A DNA stretch of 64,000 nucleotides from an uncultured Clostridium sp. (GTDB lineage: Bacteria > Bacillota > Clostridia > Lachnospirales > Lachnospiraceae). Made by a program: the position numbers and the translations under genes. Where the stretch lies: NCBI GenBank assembly GCA_900547035.1, contig URFM01000010.1, positions 1 through 64,000 of the forward strand, read 5' to 3'. Positions 17,409 to 25,419 of this stretch are shown here, piece after piece (the first letter of the stretch is position 1; the number at the start of each line of letters is the position of its first letter). The notes under the pieces were generated by a model, which did not search any database, was not told the origin of the DNA, and saw only the letters and a list, made by a program, of their open reading frames with translations.

Positions 17409-18764
17409 ATGAAGAAGAAAGTTGCATTAGCGGCAGCAGCGGGATTAGCGGCAGCTGCGGTGTCCCTGAGTGCATGTTCCGGCGGTTCGGGAGCTGCCGG
17501 TGCAGGAGAGGCAGTACAGGGCGGAAGCGGTACGGAGAATGCATCAGATGATGCCCTTCATCTGACGTTCTACTACCCGGTGAACGTAGGAGGTTCTGCG
17601 GCTGCCTTGATCGAGCAGATCTGCGCAGACTTCAACAAGGAGCATCCGGATATCGTAGTGGAGCCCGTATATACCGGAAACTACGACGACACTGTGACCA
17701 AAATCCAGACTGCCATTCAGGGAGGAACCCCGCCGGATGTATTTGTAAGCCTAGCGACCCAGCGATTTACCATGGCTTCCACAGGTATGGCGATGCCGCT
17801 GGATGACCTGATTGCGGCAGATGGAGAGGAGGGACAGGCCTATATTGACGACTTCCTCGATGGCTTTATGCTGGATTCCTATGTGGACGGAAAGATTTAT
17901 TCTATTCCCTTCCAAAGAAGCACCATGGTTCTCTTTTACAACAAGGATGCTTTCGCAGAAGTGGGCCTTGATCCTGAGGCTCCGCCGGAAACCTGGGAAG
18001 AGGTTGTGGAGTACGGCCAGAAGCTGACCAATGAGAACCGTTATGGCGTAGGTCTGGCGCTGAACTCCGGTTCCGCTCAGTGGGCGTTTACGGGATTCTG
18101 CCTGCAGAACAGCGTGAACGGGGAGAACTTGATGACCGACGATGGTAAGCAGGTGCTGTTTGATACGCCTGAGAACGTAGAAGCTCTGCAGTTCTGGCTT
18201 GATCTGCAGAACAAGTACCAGATCATGGCCCCGGGCATTGTGCAGTGGACCGACCTGCCCACCCAGTTCCTGGCAGGCGAGGTAGCGATGATCTACCATA
18301 CCACCGGCAATATGGCCAATATCAACGAAAATGCGGAATTTGAGTTCGGCGCGGCTTTCCTGCCTGGAAATAAGAGAGTGGCTGCTCCTACCGGCGGCGG
18401 TAATTTCTATATCTCTAACGGTATCTCTGAGGAGAGAGTACAGGCAGCATGGGAGTTTATCAAGTTCGCAACAGATACAGAACGGGCAGCCCAGTGGTCC
18501 TTGGATACCGGATATGTGGCCACCAGAGAGTCCTGCTTTGAAACTGACCTGATCAAGAATTACTACGAGGAGGTTCCACAGGCCAAAGTAGCTTACGATC
18601 AGATTCCTTATTCAGCGCCGGAGCTTACCACCTACAATGCGGCAGAGATCTGGCGTGTGCTGAACGACAACATCCAGTCTGCTGTGGTTGGGGATGCTAC
18701 GCCCCAGGAGGCGCTGACAGCAGCCCAGGAGCAGGCCACGGAGATTCTTGCCGAGTATCAGTAA
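17409..18764 (+). CDS. ABC transporter substrate-binding lipoprotein (family 1, UgpB-like)
   Basis: A 451-residue lipoprotein. The signal peptide ends at a lipobox LSAC (Cys at about residue 23), followed by a Gly/Ser/Ala-rich linker. The mature part has the family 1 solute-binding pattern: DFNKEHPDIVVEPVYTGNYD, GTPPDVFVSL, MVLFYNKDAFAE, FLAGEVAMIYHTTGN and PTGGGNFYI. The last segment resembles UgpB-type glycerol-3-phosphate binders, but this is only a hint. It is the first gene of an operon with two permeases and an MBL-fold hydrolase. A hairpin after it (18772-18833) probably sets a higher level of SBP than of permeases. Confidence 0.88.
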   Translation: MKKKVALAAAAGLAAAAVSLSACSGGSGAAGAGEAVQGGSGTENASDDALHLTFYYPVNVGGSAAALIEQICADFNKEHPDIVVEPVYTGNYDDTVTKIQTAIQGGTPPDVFVSLATQRFTMASTGMAMPLDDLIAADGEEGQAYIDDFLDGFMLDSYVDGKIYSIPFQRSTMVLFYNKDAFAEVGLDPEAPPETWEEVVEYGQKLTNENRYGVGLALNSGSAQWAFTGFCLQNSVNGENLMTDDGKQVLFDTPENVEALQFWLDLQNKYQIMAPGIVQWTDLPTQFLAGEVAMIYHTTGNMANINENAEFEFGAAFLPGNKRVAAPTGGGNFYISNGISEERVQAAWEFIKFATDTERAAQWSLDTGYVATRESCFETDLIKNYYEEVPQAKVAYDQIPYSAPELTTYNAAEIWRVLNDNIQSAVVGDATPQEALTAAQEQATEILAEYQ

Positions 18765-18771
18765 TGGCATA

Positions 18772-18833
18772 AAAGAGGGCGCCATCGGTGCGGTCCGCAC
18801 ATAGGGGCCGCATGTTTCGACGGCGCTCTCTTT
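18772..18833 (+). promoter_or_regulatory. Intercistronic hairpin between SBP and permease genes
   Basis: AAAGAGGGCGCCATCG (18772-18787) pairs with CGACGGCGCTCTCTTT (18818-18833) with one G-T and one A-C position. A smaller GTGCG/CGCAC hairpin is nested inside. The T-run after it is weak, so partial termination or mRNA stabilisation is more likely than a full stop. Confidence 0.6.
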
Positions 18834-18853
18834 ATATGATTCAATGAGGGGGT

Positions 18854-19756
18854 TTGAATATGAAAACATTGACAAAGAAGCAGAGAGCGCTGCGCAACAA
18901 TCTCACCGCCTGGATCCTGGTTGCACCGTCCTTGATTTTTATGCTGGTTTTTACGGTATATCCGGTATTTCGCAGCATTTATTTGAGTCTTACCAGATAC
19001 CGGCTGGGGATGCAGGCGCCAGAGTTTGTGGGGCTGGAGAATTACATTAACCTGTTTGGGTCCTCCCTGTTCTGGAAGGTGATGGGGAATACACTGTTTT
19101 TTGCTCTGATTACCATCATCCCCAGTATGGCGGCGGGGCTGTTCCTAGCTACCCTTGTGAACCGGAAGAGCCGTTCAATCGGCTTTGTGCGGACCGCATT
19201 TTTCTATCCCGTGGTTATGCCAATGATTGCAATTGCCAGTATCTGGATGTTCATTTATATGGCAAAGAACGGGCTGTTTGACCAGATGCTGGTCAGTTTG
19301 GGGCTTGAGCCGATGAACGTGCTTTCAAACAAGAGTACCGTGCTTCCGGCTATGGCTGTTATGTATGTGTGGAAAGAAGCCGGATACCTGATGGTGTTTT
19401 TCCTGTCTGGCATCCAGAGTATCTCAGATGAGGTGAACGAGGCGGCCAGGATTGACGGGGCAGATTCCTGGACGATTTTCAGGAAAATTACCTTGCCGCT
19501 CCTTGCGCCCACTTTCCTGTTTGTATCGACCATTGCCCTAACTAACAGTTTCAAGCTGGTAGACCATGTGGTGATTATGACCGAGGGTGCGCCCAACAAT
19601 GCCTCTACCTTGCTCCTTTACTACATTTACCAGCAGGGATTTACAAACTTCAATTATGGCGTATCTTCTGCGCTGACAACGGTAATGCTTGTCCTTCTCA
19701 TGATTGTGGCCCTGCCCCGTTTCCTGAGCCAGGATAAGAAAATTCACTATAATTAA
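18854..19756 (+). CDS. ABC sugar transporter permease (MalF/UgpA-type)
   Basis: A 300-residue permease with six predicted membrane segments, starting after a basic N-terminus (LTKKQRALRNNLTAWILVAP). The EAA loop that contacts the ATPase reads DEVNEAARIDGADSWTIFRK, matching EAA-x3-G with DGA. It pairs with the permease encoded 13 bases downstream. No ATPase gene is present in this operon, so a shared MsmX-type ATPase encoded elsewhere is expected. Confidence 0.9.
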   Translation: MNMKTLTKKQRALRNNLTAWILVAPSLIFMLVFTVYPVFRSIYLSLTRYRLGMQAPEFVGLENYINLFGSSLFWKVMGNTLFFALITIIPSMAAGLFLATLVNRKSRSIGFVRTAFFYPVVMPMIAIASIWMFIYMAKNGLFDQMLVSLGLEPMNVLSNKSTVLPAMAVMYVWKEAGYLMVFFLSGIQSISDEVNEAARIDGADSWTIFRKITLPLLAPTFLFVSTIALTNSFKLVDHVVIMTEGAPNNASTLLLYYIYQQGFTNFNYGVSSALTTVMLVLLMIVALPRFLSQDKKIHYN

Positions 19757-19769
19757 GGAGGAGGTACAT

Positions 19770-20591
19770 ATGCAGCGCAAAAAAATAATCGGAGCCGGAA
19801 TTACACTCTTTGCGGTTATTCTGGGGATAATTTGGCTGATTCCGCTGATCTGGCTGATCGGGACTGCGTTTTCTGTCCCCTCCTTCCATATGACCCTGTT
19901 TCCGACTACGCCTTTTACACTGGACAACTTAAAGTATGTGTGGAATGCGATTCCCTTCGGGACCTATTACCTGAATACGCTGACTCTGGTGATCTGTACC
20001 TTTGCAGTGCAGTTCGTCACTTCCACTCTGGCGGCATATGCGTTGGGCGTTATGGATTTTAAGGGTTCTTCTATCGTGTTCGCAGTGATTTTCATGCAGA
20101 TTATCATCCCGAATGACGTTTTGATCACGCCAAACTTCATGACGTTGTCCGAGATGAAGCTTATCGATACCAAGCTGGGCATGATGCTTCCCTTCTATGG
20201 AAGCGCCTTGGCAATTTTTCTGCTCCGGCAGCATTTTAAATCTATTCCCAAGGCATTGGCCGAGGCGGCCAAAATCGACGGTGCCAGCACATGGCAGACC
20301 ATTTGGCGGGTGTATATGCCTTGTGCAAAACCAGCTTACCTGTCCTTTGCAGTGATTTCGGTCAGCTACCACTGGAATAATTATCTATGGCCTCTGATTG
20401 TGACCAATTCACCTCAGAACCGCACCCTTACGGTGGGCTTGGCAATTTTTGCTAAGTCAAAGGAGGCCAACATGCAGTGGGCGAATGTGTGTGCAGCTGC
20501 GTTTATTATCATCCTTCCCCTGCTCCTTGCGTTCTTTGTGGCGCAGAAGCAATTCATGAGCAGTTTTGTTAGCGCCGGAATTAAAGAATAG
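19770..20591 (+). CDS. ABC sugar transporter permease (MalG/UgpE-type)
   Basis: A 273-residue permease with six membrane segments and the EAA loop ALAEAAKIDGASTWQTIWRV. Start ATG 19770 follows AAGGAGGAGG. The C-terminus FVAQKQFMSSFVSAGIKE is typical of MalG-like subunits. With the upstream permease it forms the membrane pore for the substrate captured by the family 1 SBP. The stop lies 14 bases before the chosen start of the hydrolase gene. Confidence 0.9.
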   Translation: MQRKKIIGAGITLFAVILGIIWLIPLIWLIGTAFSVPSFHMTLFPTTPFTLDNLKYVWNAIPFGTYYLNTLTLVICTFAVQFVTSTLAAYALGVMDFKGSSIVFAVIFMQIIIPNDVLITPNFMTLSEMKLIDTKLGMMLPFYGSALAIFLLRQHFKSIPKALAEAAKIDGASTWQTIWRVYMPCAKPAYLSFAVISVSYHWNNYLWPLIVTNSPQNRTLTVGLAIFAKSKEANMQWANVCAAAFIIILPLLLAFFVAQKQFMSSFVSAGIKE

Positions 20592-20605
20592 TGGAGGTGT
20601 TGCCT

Positions 20606-21301
20606 GTGGAATGGAATTTTATGGGAAAAGGGAGCGCGTTTTACCCGCCTTTTGGCAATACAGGCGCTTATATGCTTCTGGAAAAGGAATTATATCTGCT
20701 GGATTGTGGGGAGAGGGCATTTGACCATCTGTACTATCATGTGGATCTGGAAGCGGTGGAAAACGTATATGTTATCCTAACGCACCTTCATGCGGACCAT
20801 GTGGGAAGCCTGGGAACGCTGATTTCTTATTTTTACTGTCTGCGGGGAAAGCGAATTCATGTGATCCACCCGGAGGAAACAGTAATCCGGCTTCTGATTC
20901 TGCAGGGATTGGAAACAGATGCTTATCAGTTCAGCAGGGAGATGCCGGAAAATAAGGCCGGCCTGCGGGCGGTGCCGGTAAAGGTGCAGCATGTGGAGAA
21001 TATGGAGTGTTACGGATATCTGCTGTCGGACGGGAAGGAAACCATCTACTACAGCGGCGATGCCAGGGACATACCGGTTGCTGTAAAACGGATGCTTTTT
21101 GCCGGTGAACTTGCAAGGCTCTATCAGGACACCTCTACTCACGACTCTCCGAATCCCAGCCACTGCTATTATGGAAAGTTGGAGGCGGAGATCCCTTGGG
21201 AATGGAGAGGACGGATATACTGTATGCATCTGGACGGCCCCTGTACGGAACTTTTAAAGGAAAAGGGATTCCAGGTGGTCGAGGTGGAACAAACATCTTA
21301 A
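20606..21301 (+). CDS. MBL-fold metallo-hydrolase in the ABC importer operon
   Basis: A 231-residue metallo-beta-lactamase-fold protein. GTG 20606 is preferred: GGAGG at 20593-20597 gives an 8-base spacing, while the longer GTG 20591 has no ribosome site. Metal ligands are complete: THLHADHVG (HxHxDH), the later His in VKVQHVENM, Asp in YYSGDAR and His in CMHLDGP. The family includes RNase Z-like nucleases, phosphodiesterases and lactonases; the residues do not separate these. Its position last in an importer operon suggests it processes the imported compound. A phosphodiester substrate would fit a UgpB-like binder but is speculative. Confidence 0.8.
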   Translation: MEWNFMGKGSAFYPPFGNTGAYMLLEKELYLLDCGERAFDHLYYHVDLEAVENVYVILTHLHADHVGSLGTLISYFYCLRGKRIHVIHPEETVIRLLILQGLETDAYQFSREMPENKAGLRAVPVKVQHVENMECYGYLLSDGKETIYYSGDARDIPVAVKRMLFAGELARLYQDTSTHDSPNPSHCYYGKLEAEIPWEWRGRIYCMHLDGPCTELLKEKGFQVVEVEQTS

Positions 21302-21324
21302 AGGAAGGGATTCATCATTTGAAA

Positions 21325-21364
21325 AAAGGCACAGAGCCTAGCACTTCGGGCTTTGTGTCTTTTT
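21325..21364 (+). terminator. Terminator after the ABC importer operon
   Basis: AAAGGCACAGAGCC (21325-21338) pairs with GGGCTTTGTGTCTTT (21348-21362) through G-T pairs, then more T. Confidence 0.75.
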
Positions 21365-21414
21365 GCATCCTAAAATGCATTCTGCTTTTCCGGCAGTAAG
21401 ATGTTGGAAACTGG

Positions 21415-21443
21415 TTGCATTTTCTTTCCGCAGCAAGTAAAAT
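21415..21443 (+). promoter_or_regulatory. Promoter for the lgt-aroE-aroK unit
   Basis: TTGCAT (21415-21420), 17-base spacer, TAAAAT (21438-21443), 27 bases ahead of the lgt start. Confidence 0.6.
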
Positions 21444-21470
21444 GGGTAGGAGCAAAGGAGAGAGACAGAC

Positions 21471-22373
21471 ATGAACGGAGCGGATTTGAGTTTTGTCCAT
21501 TTGGGCATTACAATTGAACATATGAGAAACAGCATCAGCATCTTCGGCTTTCGGGTAGCCTTTTACGGCATCATCATCGGTTTGGGAATGCTGGCAGGCA
21601 TGTGGGTGGCCATGAGGGACGCCAGGCGCAGGGGGCAGGACCCGGATCTCTACCTGGATTTTGCCCTTTACGCCATCATTTTTTCCATCATCGGCGCGAG
21701 GCTGTACTATGTGATTTTTGACTGGCAGCTGTATAAGGATAATCCTATCCAGATCTTTAATTTGAGGGCAGGAGGGCTGGCGATCTACGGAGGCGTCATT
21801 GGCGCGGTTTTGACGCTGATCGTGTATACACGGATAAAGAAACAATCTTTTCTTTCTATGGCGGATACCGGTGTTCTGGGGCTGATTACCGGACAGATCA
21901 TCGGGCGTTGGGGAAATTTTTTCAACTGCGAAGCCTTCGGCGGATACACGGATAACCTGCTGGCTATGAGGATTAAGGCCAGCATTGTGAATCCTTCCAT
22001 GATTTCCCAGGAGCTGTGGGATCATCGGATTGTGGACGAAGGAATCGATTATATCCAGGTTCATCCTACATTTTTCTACGAGTCCATGTGGAATCTGGGT
22101 GTTCTGCTGTTTCTTCTTTGGTATCGGAAACGGAAAAAATTTACCGGAGAGATGATGTGGCTGTATTTTCTGGGATATGGACTGGGCAGAGTTTGGATTG
22201 AAGGGCTGAGGACGGACCAGCTGAAATTGCCGGGAACCGGAATCGCGGTTTCTCAGCTTTTGTCCGCTGTACTGGTGCTGATATCTGCTGGGATTATTTT
22301 CTGGAAGCGCAGCCAGTCGGCAAAGATGAAAACAGCTGGAATTTCTGATAGTACCAGGGCGGACCAGGATTAG
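21471..22373 (+). CDS. lgt: Prolipoprotein diacylglyceryl transferase
   Basis: A 300-residue membrane enzyme that moves diacylglycerol from phosphatidylglycerol to the lipobox cysteine of prolipoproteins. Signature GRWGNFFNCEAFGG is at about residues 144-157, preceded by GGLAIYGGVIGAV; the C-terminal block HPTFFYESMWNLG and GLGRVWIEGLRTDQL are also present. Seven membrane segments are expected. It serves the lipoproteins seen in this window (17409 and 25420 genes). It is followed 21 bases later by aroE. Confidence 0.94.
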   Translation: MNGADLSFVHLGITIEHMRNSISIFGFRVAFYGIIIGLGMLAGMWVAMRDARRRGQDPDLYLDFALYAIIFSIIGARLYYVIFDWQLYKDNPIQIFNLRAGGLAIYGGVIGAVLTLIVYTRIKKQSFLSMADTGVLGLITGQIIGRWGNFFNCEAFGGYTDNLLAMRIKASIVNPSMISQELWDHRIVDEGIDYIQVHPTFFYESMWNLGVLLFLLWYRKRKKFTGEMMWLYFLGYGLGRVWIEGLRTDQLKLPGTGIAVSQLLSAVLVLISAGIIFWKRSQSAKMKTAGISDSTRADQD

Positions 22374-22394
22374 ACAGATAGGAGCGGTGGAAAG

Positions 22395-23267
22395 ATGGAG
22401 AGAAGAATTTCCGGGCATACCGGTTTGATGGCGCTGTTTGGTTCTCCGGTGGGGCATTCCGGCTCCCCGGCGATGTATAATTACAGTTTCCAGCTTTTGG
22501 GGCTGGATTATGCCTACGTGGCCATTGACATGAAGGCGGAGCAGATGAAGGAGGCCCTTCAGGCCATGAAGCTGTTCCAAATGAAGGGGGGCAACGTGAC
22601 CATGCCCTGTAAGACTGAGGCGGCGCGGTGCATGGACGAGCTGTCCCCGGCGGCCAAGATTACCGGGGCGGTGAATACCATTGTCAATGAGAACGGAACC
22701 CTGGTGGGATTTAATACCGACGGAGCGGGATTTGTGGAGAATCTCCGGGACCACGGGGTGGATATCCGGGGAAAACGCCTGGTGGTGGCAGGCTGCGGAG
22801 GCGCCGGGACAGCCATCCAGGTGCAGTGCGCCCTGGACGGGGCGCAATCCCTCCACATCTGCAACCGCAGACAGGGCGTTTCTTTTGAACGGGCCCTGGA
22901 GACGGTGGAGAAAATCCGGGAAGCGGTGCCGGACTGTGAGACGGCAGTTTTCGACCTGGAGGATGAGGAGCGGATGGCCCGGGAGATTGGAGAATGCGAT
23001 GTTTTTGTCAACGCCACCAGCATCGGCATGGCCCCGGGAGAGAAGGAGAGCGTGGTAAAGGATCCGAACGTCTTTCGTCCCGGTCTGGTAGTGGCGGATA
23101 TTGTATACAATCCCCTGGAAACCAGGCTTCTGCGGGAGGCAAAGAAGGCGGGCTGTACCTGCGTTGGCGGCAAGGGCATGCTTTTGTGGCAGGGAGCGGC
23201 TGCCTTCCGCCTGTTTACCGGAATGGAGATGCCGGTAGAGAAGGTAAAACGGGAATTTTTTTCCTGA
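22395..23267 (+). CDS. aroE: Shikimate dehydrogenase
   Basis: A 290-residue NADPH-dependent enzyme converting 3-dehydroshikimate to shikimate. It has the substrate-binding SPVGHSGSPAMYN (about residues 17-29), the catalytic lysine in GGNVTMPCK (Lys73), FNTDGAGF with the paired aspartate, and the dinucleotide loop VAGCGGAGTA. The C-terminal QGAAAFRLFTG is standard. The family also contains quinate/shikimate dehydrogenases (YdiB type), which cannot be excluded. Adjacent aroK supports the biosynthetic role. Confidence 0.9.
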   Translation: MERRISGHTGLMALFGSPVGHSGSPAMYNYSFQLLGLDYAYVAIDMKAEQMKEALQAMKLFQMKGGNVTMPCKTEAARCMDELSPAAKITGAVNTIVNENGTLVGFNTDGAGFVENLRDHGVDIRGKRLVVAGCGGAGTAIQVQCALDGAQSLHICNRRQGVSFERALETVEKIREAVPDCETAVFDLEDEERMAREIGECDVFVNATSIGMAPGEKESVVKDPNVFRPGLVVADIVYNPLETRLLREAKKAGCTCVGGKGMLLWQGAAAFRLFTGMEMPVEKVKREFFS

Positions 23268-23294
23268 TGAAAGTTCGGACTGAAGAGAGGGAGC

Positions 23295-23831
23295 ATGATG
23301 AAACAACAGGGAAATATTTTTCTTATCGGCTTTATGGGAGCCGGAAAAAGCACCATTGCCGCAGGACTGGGCGAGATGCTGGAAATGGAGCGGGTTGAGA
23401 TGGACCAGATGATTGTCCACCAGCAGGGAATGGAGATTTCGGAGCTTTTTGACCGGTTCGGGGAGCCCTATTTCCGAGATTTGGAGACAAAGGTTCTCTC
23501 CGATTTGGGTCAGGAAGGACCTTTTGTGGTATCCTGCGGCGGCGGGGCGGTTTTACGGCCGGAAAATGTAAATCTGATGAAACAGAGCGGTACGGTGGTG
23601 CTTCTGGCGGCCCGTCCGGAGACCATCTATGAGCGGGTGAAGGACAGCGATGAGCGGCCCATCTTAAACGGGCATATGACGGTGGATTTTATCGCGGGCC
23701 TGATGGAAAAGCGGCAGAAAATCTACGAAGCTGCGGCGGACGTGACAGTTTGGACCGATGGAAAGGGAAAAAAGGAGATTTGCCGGGAAATATATCAATA
23801 CTTAACAAATACTTCACAAAAAAACAGTTGA
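23295..23831 (+). CDS. aroK: Shikimate kinase
   Basis: A 178-residue kinase that phosphorylates shikimate at the 3-OH. The P-loop is GFMGAGKST (residues 12-20); EMDQMI, FRDLETKVL and CGGGAVLRPEN are the shikimate-binding and Walker B-like blocks; ERPIL contains the lid arginine. Two adjacent ATG codons (23295, 23298) can start it. Its stop codon overlaps the -35 box of the next promoter. It precedes a Trp-type T-box operon, so shikimate and tryptophan supply genes sit side by side. Confidence 0.92.
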   Translation: MMKQQGNIFLIGFMGAGKSTIAAGLGEMLEMERVEMDQMIVHQQGMEISELFDRFGEPYFRDLETKVLSDLGQEGPFVVSCGGGAVLRPENVNLMKQSGTVVLLAARPETIYERVKDSDERPILNGHMTVDFIAGLMEKRQKIYEAAADVTVWTDGKGKKEICREIYQYLTNTSQKNS

Positions 23832-23857
23832 CAATTCCTGGTGGTACGTGCTAGAAT
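23828..23857 (+). promoter_or_regulatory. Promoter of the T-box operon
   Basis: TTGACA (23828-23833), 18-base spacer, TAGAAT (23852-23857). The -35 box overlaps the aroK stop codon. Confidence 0.75.
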
Positions 23858-23863
23858 AACCCC

Positions 23864-24181
23864 AACAATTGAACAGACAAACCGATGACAAAGGGTAAGT
23901 AGTCTGAATAGTCTGATTTTATTAAAGATCAGGCCTTACGGAAGTCACAGAGAGCCGCCGGTGGTGAGAGTGCGGTACGGAAGGTTCAGATGAATGGACT
24001 TTGGAGGGCGCTCCGGAATCAAAAGTATGGAGCGACGAAAACCGCAATCGTAAAAAGGCGGCATATATGATGGTATATGGATTGAGAGGGCTTATTGGGC
24101 CAAAGCGGGTGGTACCGCGGATATTTTTTATTTGATAAATATTCGTCCCGGACAGAAGAGATTTCTGTCCGGGATTTTTTG
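23864..24181 (+). promoter_or_regulatory. T-box riboswitch leader, probable tRNA-Trp specificity
   Basis: The T-box sequence GGGTGGTACCGCGG is at 24107-24120, with the UGGU acceptor-binding bulge at 24110-24113. It is followed by a terminator: TCCCGGACAGAA (24146-24157), 5-base loop, TTCTGTCCGGGA (24163-24174), six T. The stem I apex is visible in AGAGAGCCGCCGGTGGTGAG (23949-23968). On the 3' side of stem I, GAATGGAC places TGG (23995-23997) in the specifier position followed by A, reading as Trp. Uncharged tRNA-Trp would stabilise the antiterminator and turn on the downstream dehydrogenase and TrpXYZ-like genes. The specifier is inferred by eye. Confidence 0.88.
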
Positions 24182-24243
24182 TTACGAGCACTTAGCGAGG
24201 TTTTTTCGAGCTTAGTGCGGAGCATTGTTACGAGCACTTAGCG
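24181..24243. repeat. 17-base direct repeat with inverted-repeat core
   Basis: GTTACGAGCACTTAGCG occurs at 24181-24197 and again, exactly, at 24227-24243. Between them CGAGCTTAGTGC is a near-complement of GCACTTAGCGAG, so the first copy can fold into a hairpin over a T-rich loop. It lies between the T-box terminator and the first structural gene. Confidence 0.75.
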
Positions 24244-24286
24244 CCCGTCCTTTGGGCGCTTACCCAAAAAGGAGGTCTGGTTGTTT

Positions 24287-25369
24287 ATGAAGCATTACAG
24301 TATTTTTCTTCCGAGCTATACCATTGGAACGGATGCCTATGAAGAGATGGGTGTCATCTGCCGGCCTTATGGAACGCAGGCGGTGGTGATCGGTGGAAAG
24401 AGAGCCATGGAGGCTGCCAGAGAGGAGCTGACGGCGGCTGCCGCCAAAGGCGCAATTCAAATCCTGGATTTTGTCTGGTTCGGAGGAGAATGCAGCTTTA
24501 AAAATGTGGAGGCCCTGGAGAACAACCCAAAGGTACGGGAGGCGGAACTGCTTTTTGCGGTGGGAGGCGGAAAAGCCACAGATACCGTGAAGGCGCTGGG
24601 AGAAAAAACAGGAAAACCGGTATTCGCTTTCCCGACCATTGCCTCCAATTGTTCTCCCTGTACCAGCGTTTCCATTATGTACAACGAGGATGGAAGCTTT
24701 CTTAAGCCCTGGTTCTTCCGGAAACCGCCGGCACATACCTTTATCCATCTGGGAATTATCTCCCGGGCGCCGAAGATTTACATGTGGGCGGGAATTGGAG
24801 ATACCTACGCCAAGTATTTTGAGGCCACGGTTTCCTCCAGGGGAGAGCGCCTGAGCCACTATGTGGGGCTGGGAGTAACCATCAGTTCCATGTGTCTGAC
24901 ACCCCTTCTGGAGTATGGAGCCCAGGCCCTGAGAGATAACGAACAGCAAAAGGTTTCCCCGGCATTGGAGCAGACGGTGCTGGCGATTATCGCGACTACG
25001 GCTCTGACCTCTATCCTGGTGACCCAGGACCGGATCATCGATTACAATACAGGCTTGGCCCACGCTATTTACTACGCTTTAACTTCCTTCCCCCAGATTG
25101 AGAAGGATCACCTTCATGGCGAGGTGGTGGGCTACGGAACATTGATTCTGCTGCTGGCAGACGGGCAGAAGGAAATGTTTGAAAAACTTTACCGGTTCAA
25201 CCGGGAAACAGGACTTCCCGCCAGCCTGAAAGATATGGGAATTACCAGGGAGGAGCTGCCGCAGATTATTGAAAAGACGCTGGCGATGAAGGATATCGAT
25301 CATAACCCATACCCGATTACCAGAGAAATGCTGCAGCAGGCATTTGAAGAGCTGGAGCGCCGGGAATAG
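24287..25369 (+). CDS. Iron-containing alcohol dehydrogenase family protein (GldA/HcxA-like)
   Basis: A 360-residue NAD(P)-dependent oxidoreductase of the group III Fe-ADH/glycerol dehydrogenase family. Nucleotide binding is seen in AVGGGKATDTVKA; metal ligands are the Asp in AGIGDTYAKY and the His residues in NTGLAHAIYY and KDHLHGEVVG. ATG 24287 lies 12 bases from GGAGG; TTG 24281 (6 bases from it) is an equally possible start. Relatives oxidise glycerol or reduce 2-oxo acids. Its control by a Trp-type T-box and its place ahead of a TrpXYZ-like transporter suggest a role with an aromatic 2-oxo or 2-hydroxy acid; that is inference. Confidence 0.82.
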   Translation: MKHYSIFLPSYTIGTDAYEEMGVICRPYGTQAVVIGGKRAMEAAREELTAAAAKGAIQILDFVWFGGECSFKNVEALENNPKVREAELLFAVGGGKATDTVKALGEKTGKPVFAFPTIASNCSPCTSVSIMYNEDGSFLKPWFFRKPPAHTFIHLGIISRAPKIYMWAGIGDTYAKYFEATVSSRGERLSHYVGLGVTISSMCLTPLLEYGAQALRDNEQQKVSPALEQTVLAIIATTALTSILVTQDRIIDYNTGLAHAIYYALTSFPQIEKDHLHGEVVGYGTLILLLADGQKEMFEKLYRFNRETGLPASLKDMGITREELPQIIEKTLAMKDIDHNPYPITREMLQQAFEELERRE

Positions 25370-25419
25370 AATTAGACAAGCAATACAAGAACGCAGCATA
25401 CGCAAAAAAGGAGGATTTC

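Noticed and set aside
21315..23420. A 701-codon open frame on the minus strand across lgt, aroE and aroK
   Set aside because: It is antisense to three well-supported genes, rich in His/Pro/Gln from codon-position bias, has no ribosome site and resembles no family. It is a shadow of GC-biased coding sequence.
24260..25063. A 267-codon minus-strand frame opposite the dehydrogenase
   Set aside because: Antisense shadow with no start signal; the plus-strand gene has complete cofactor and metal motifs.
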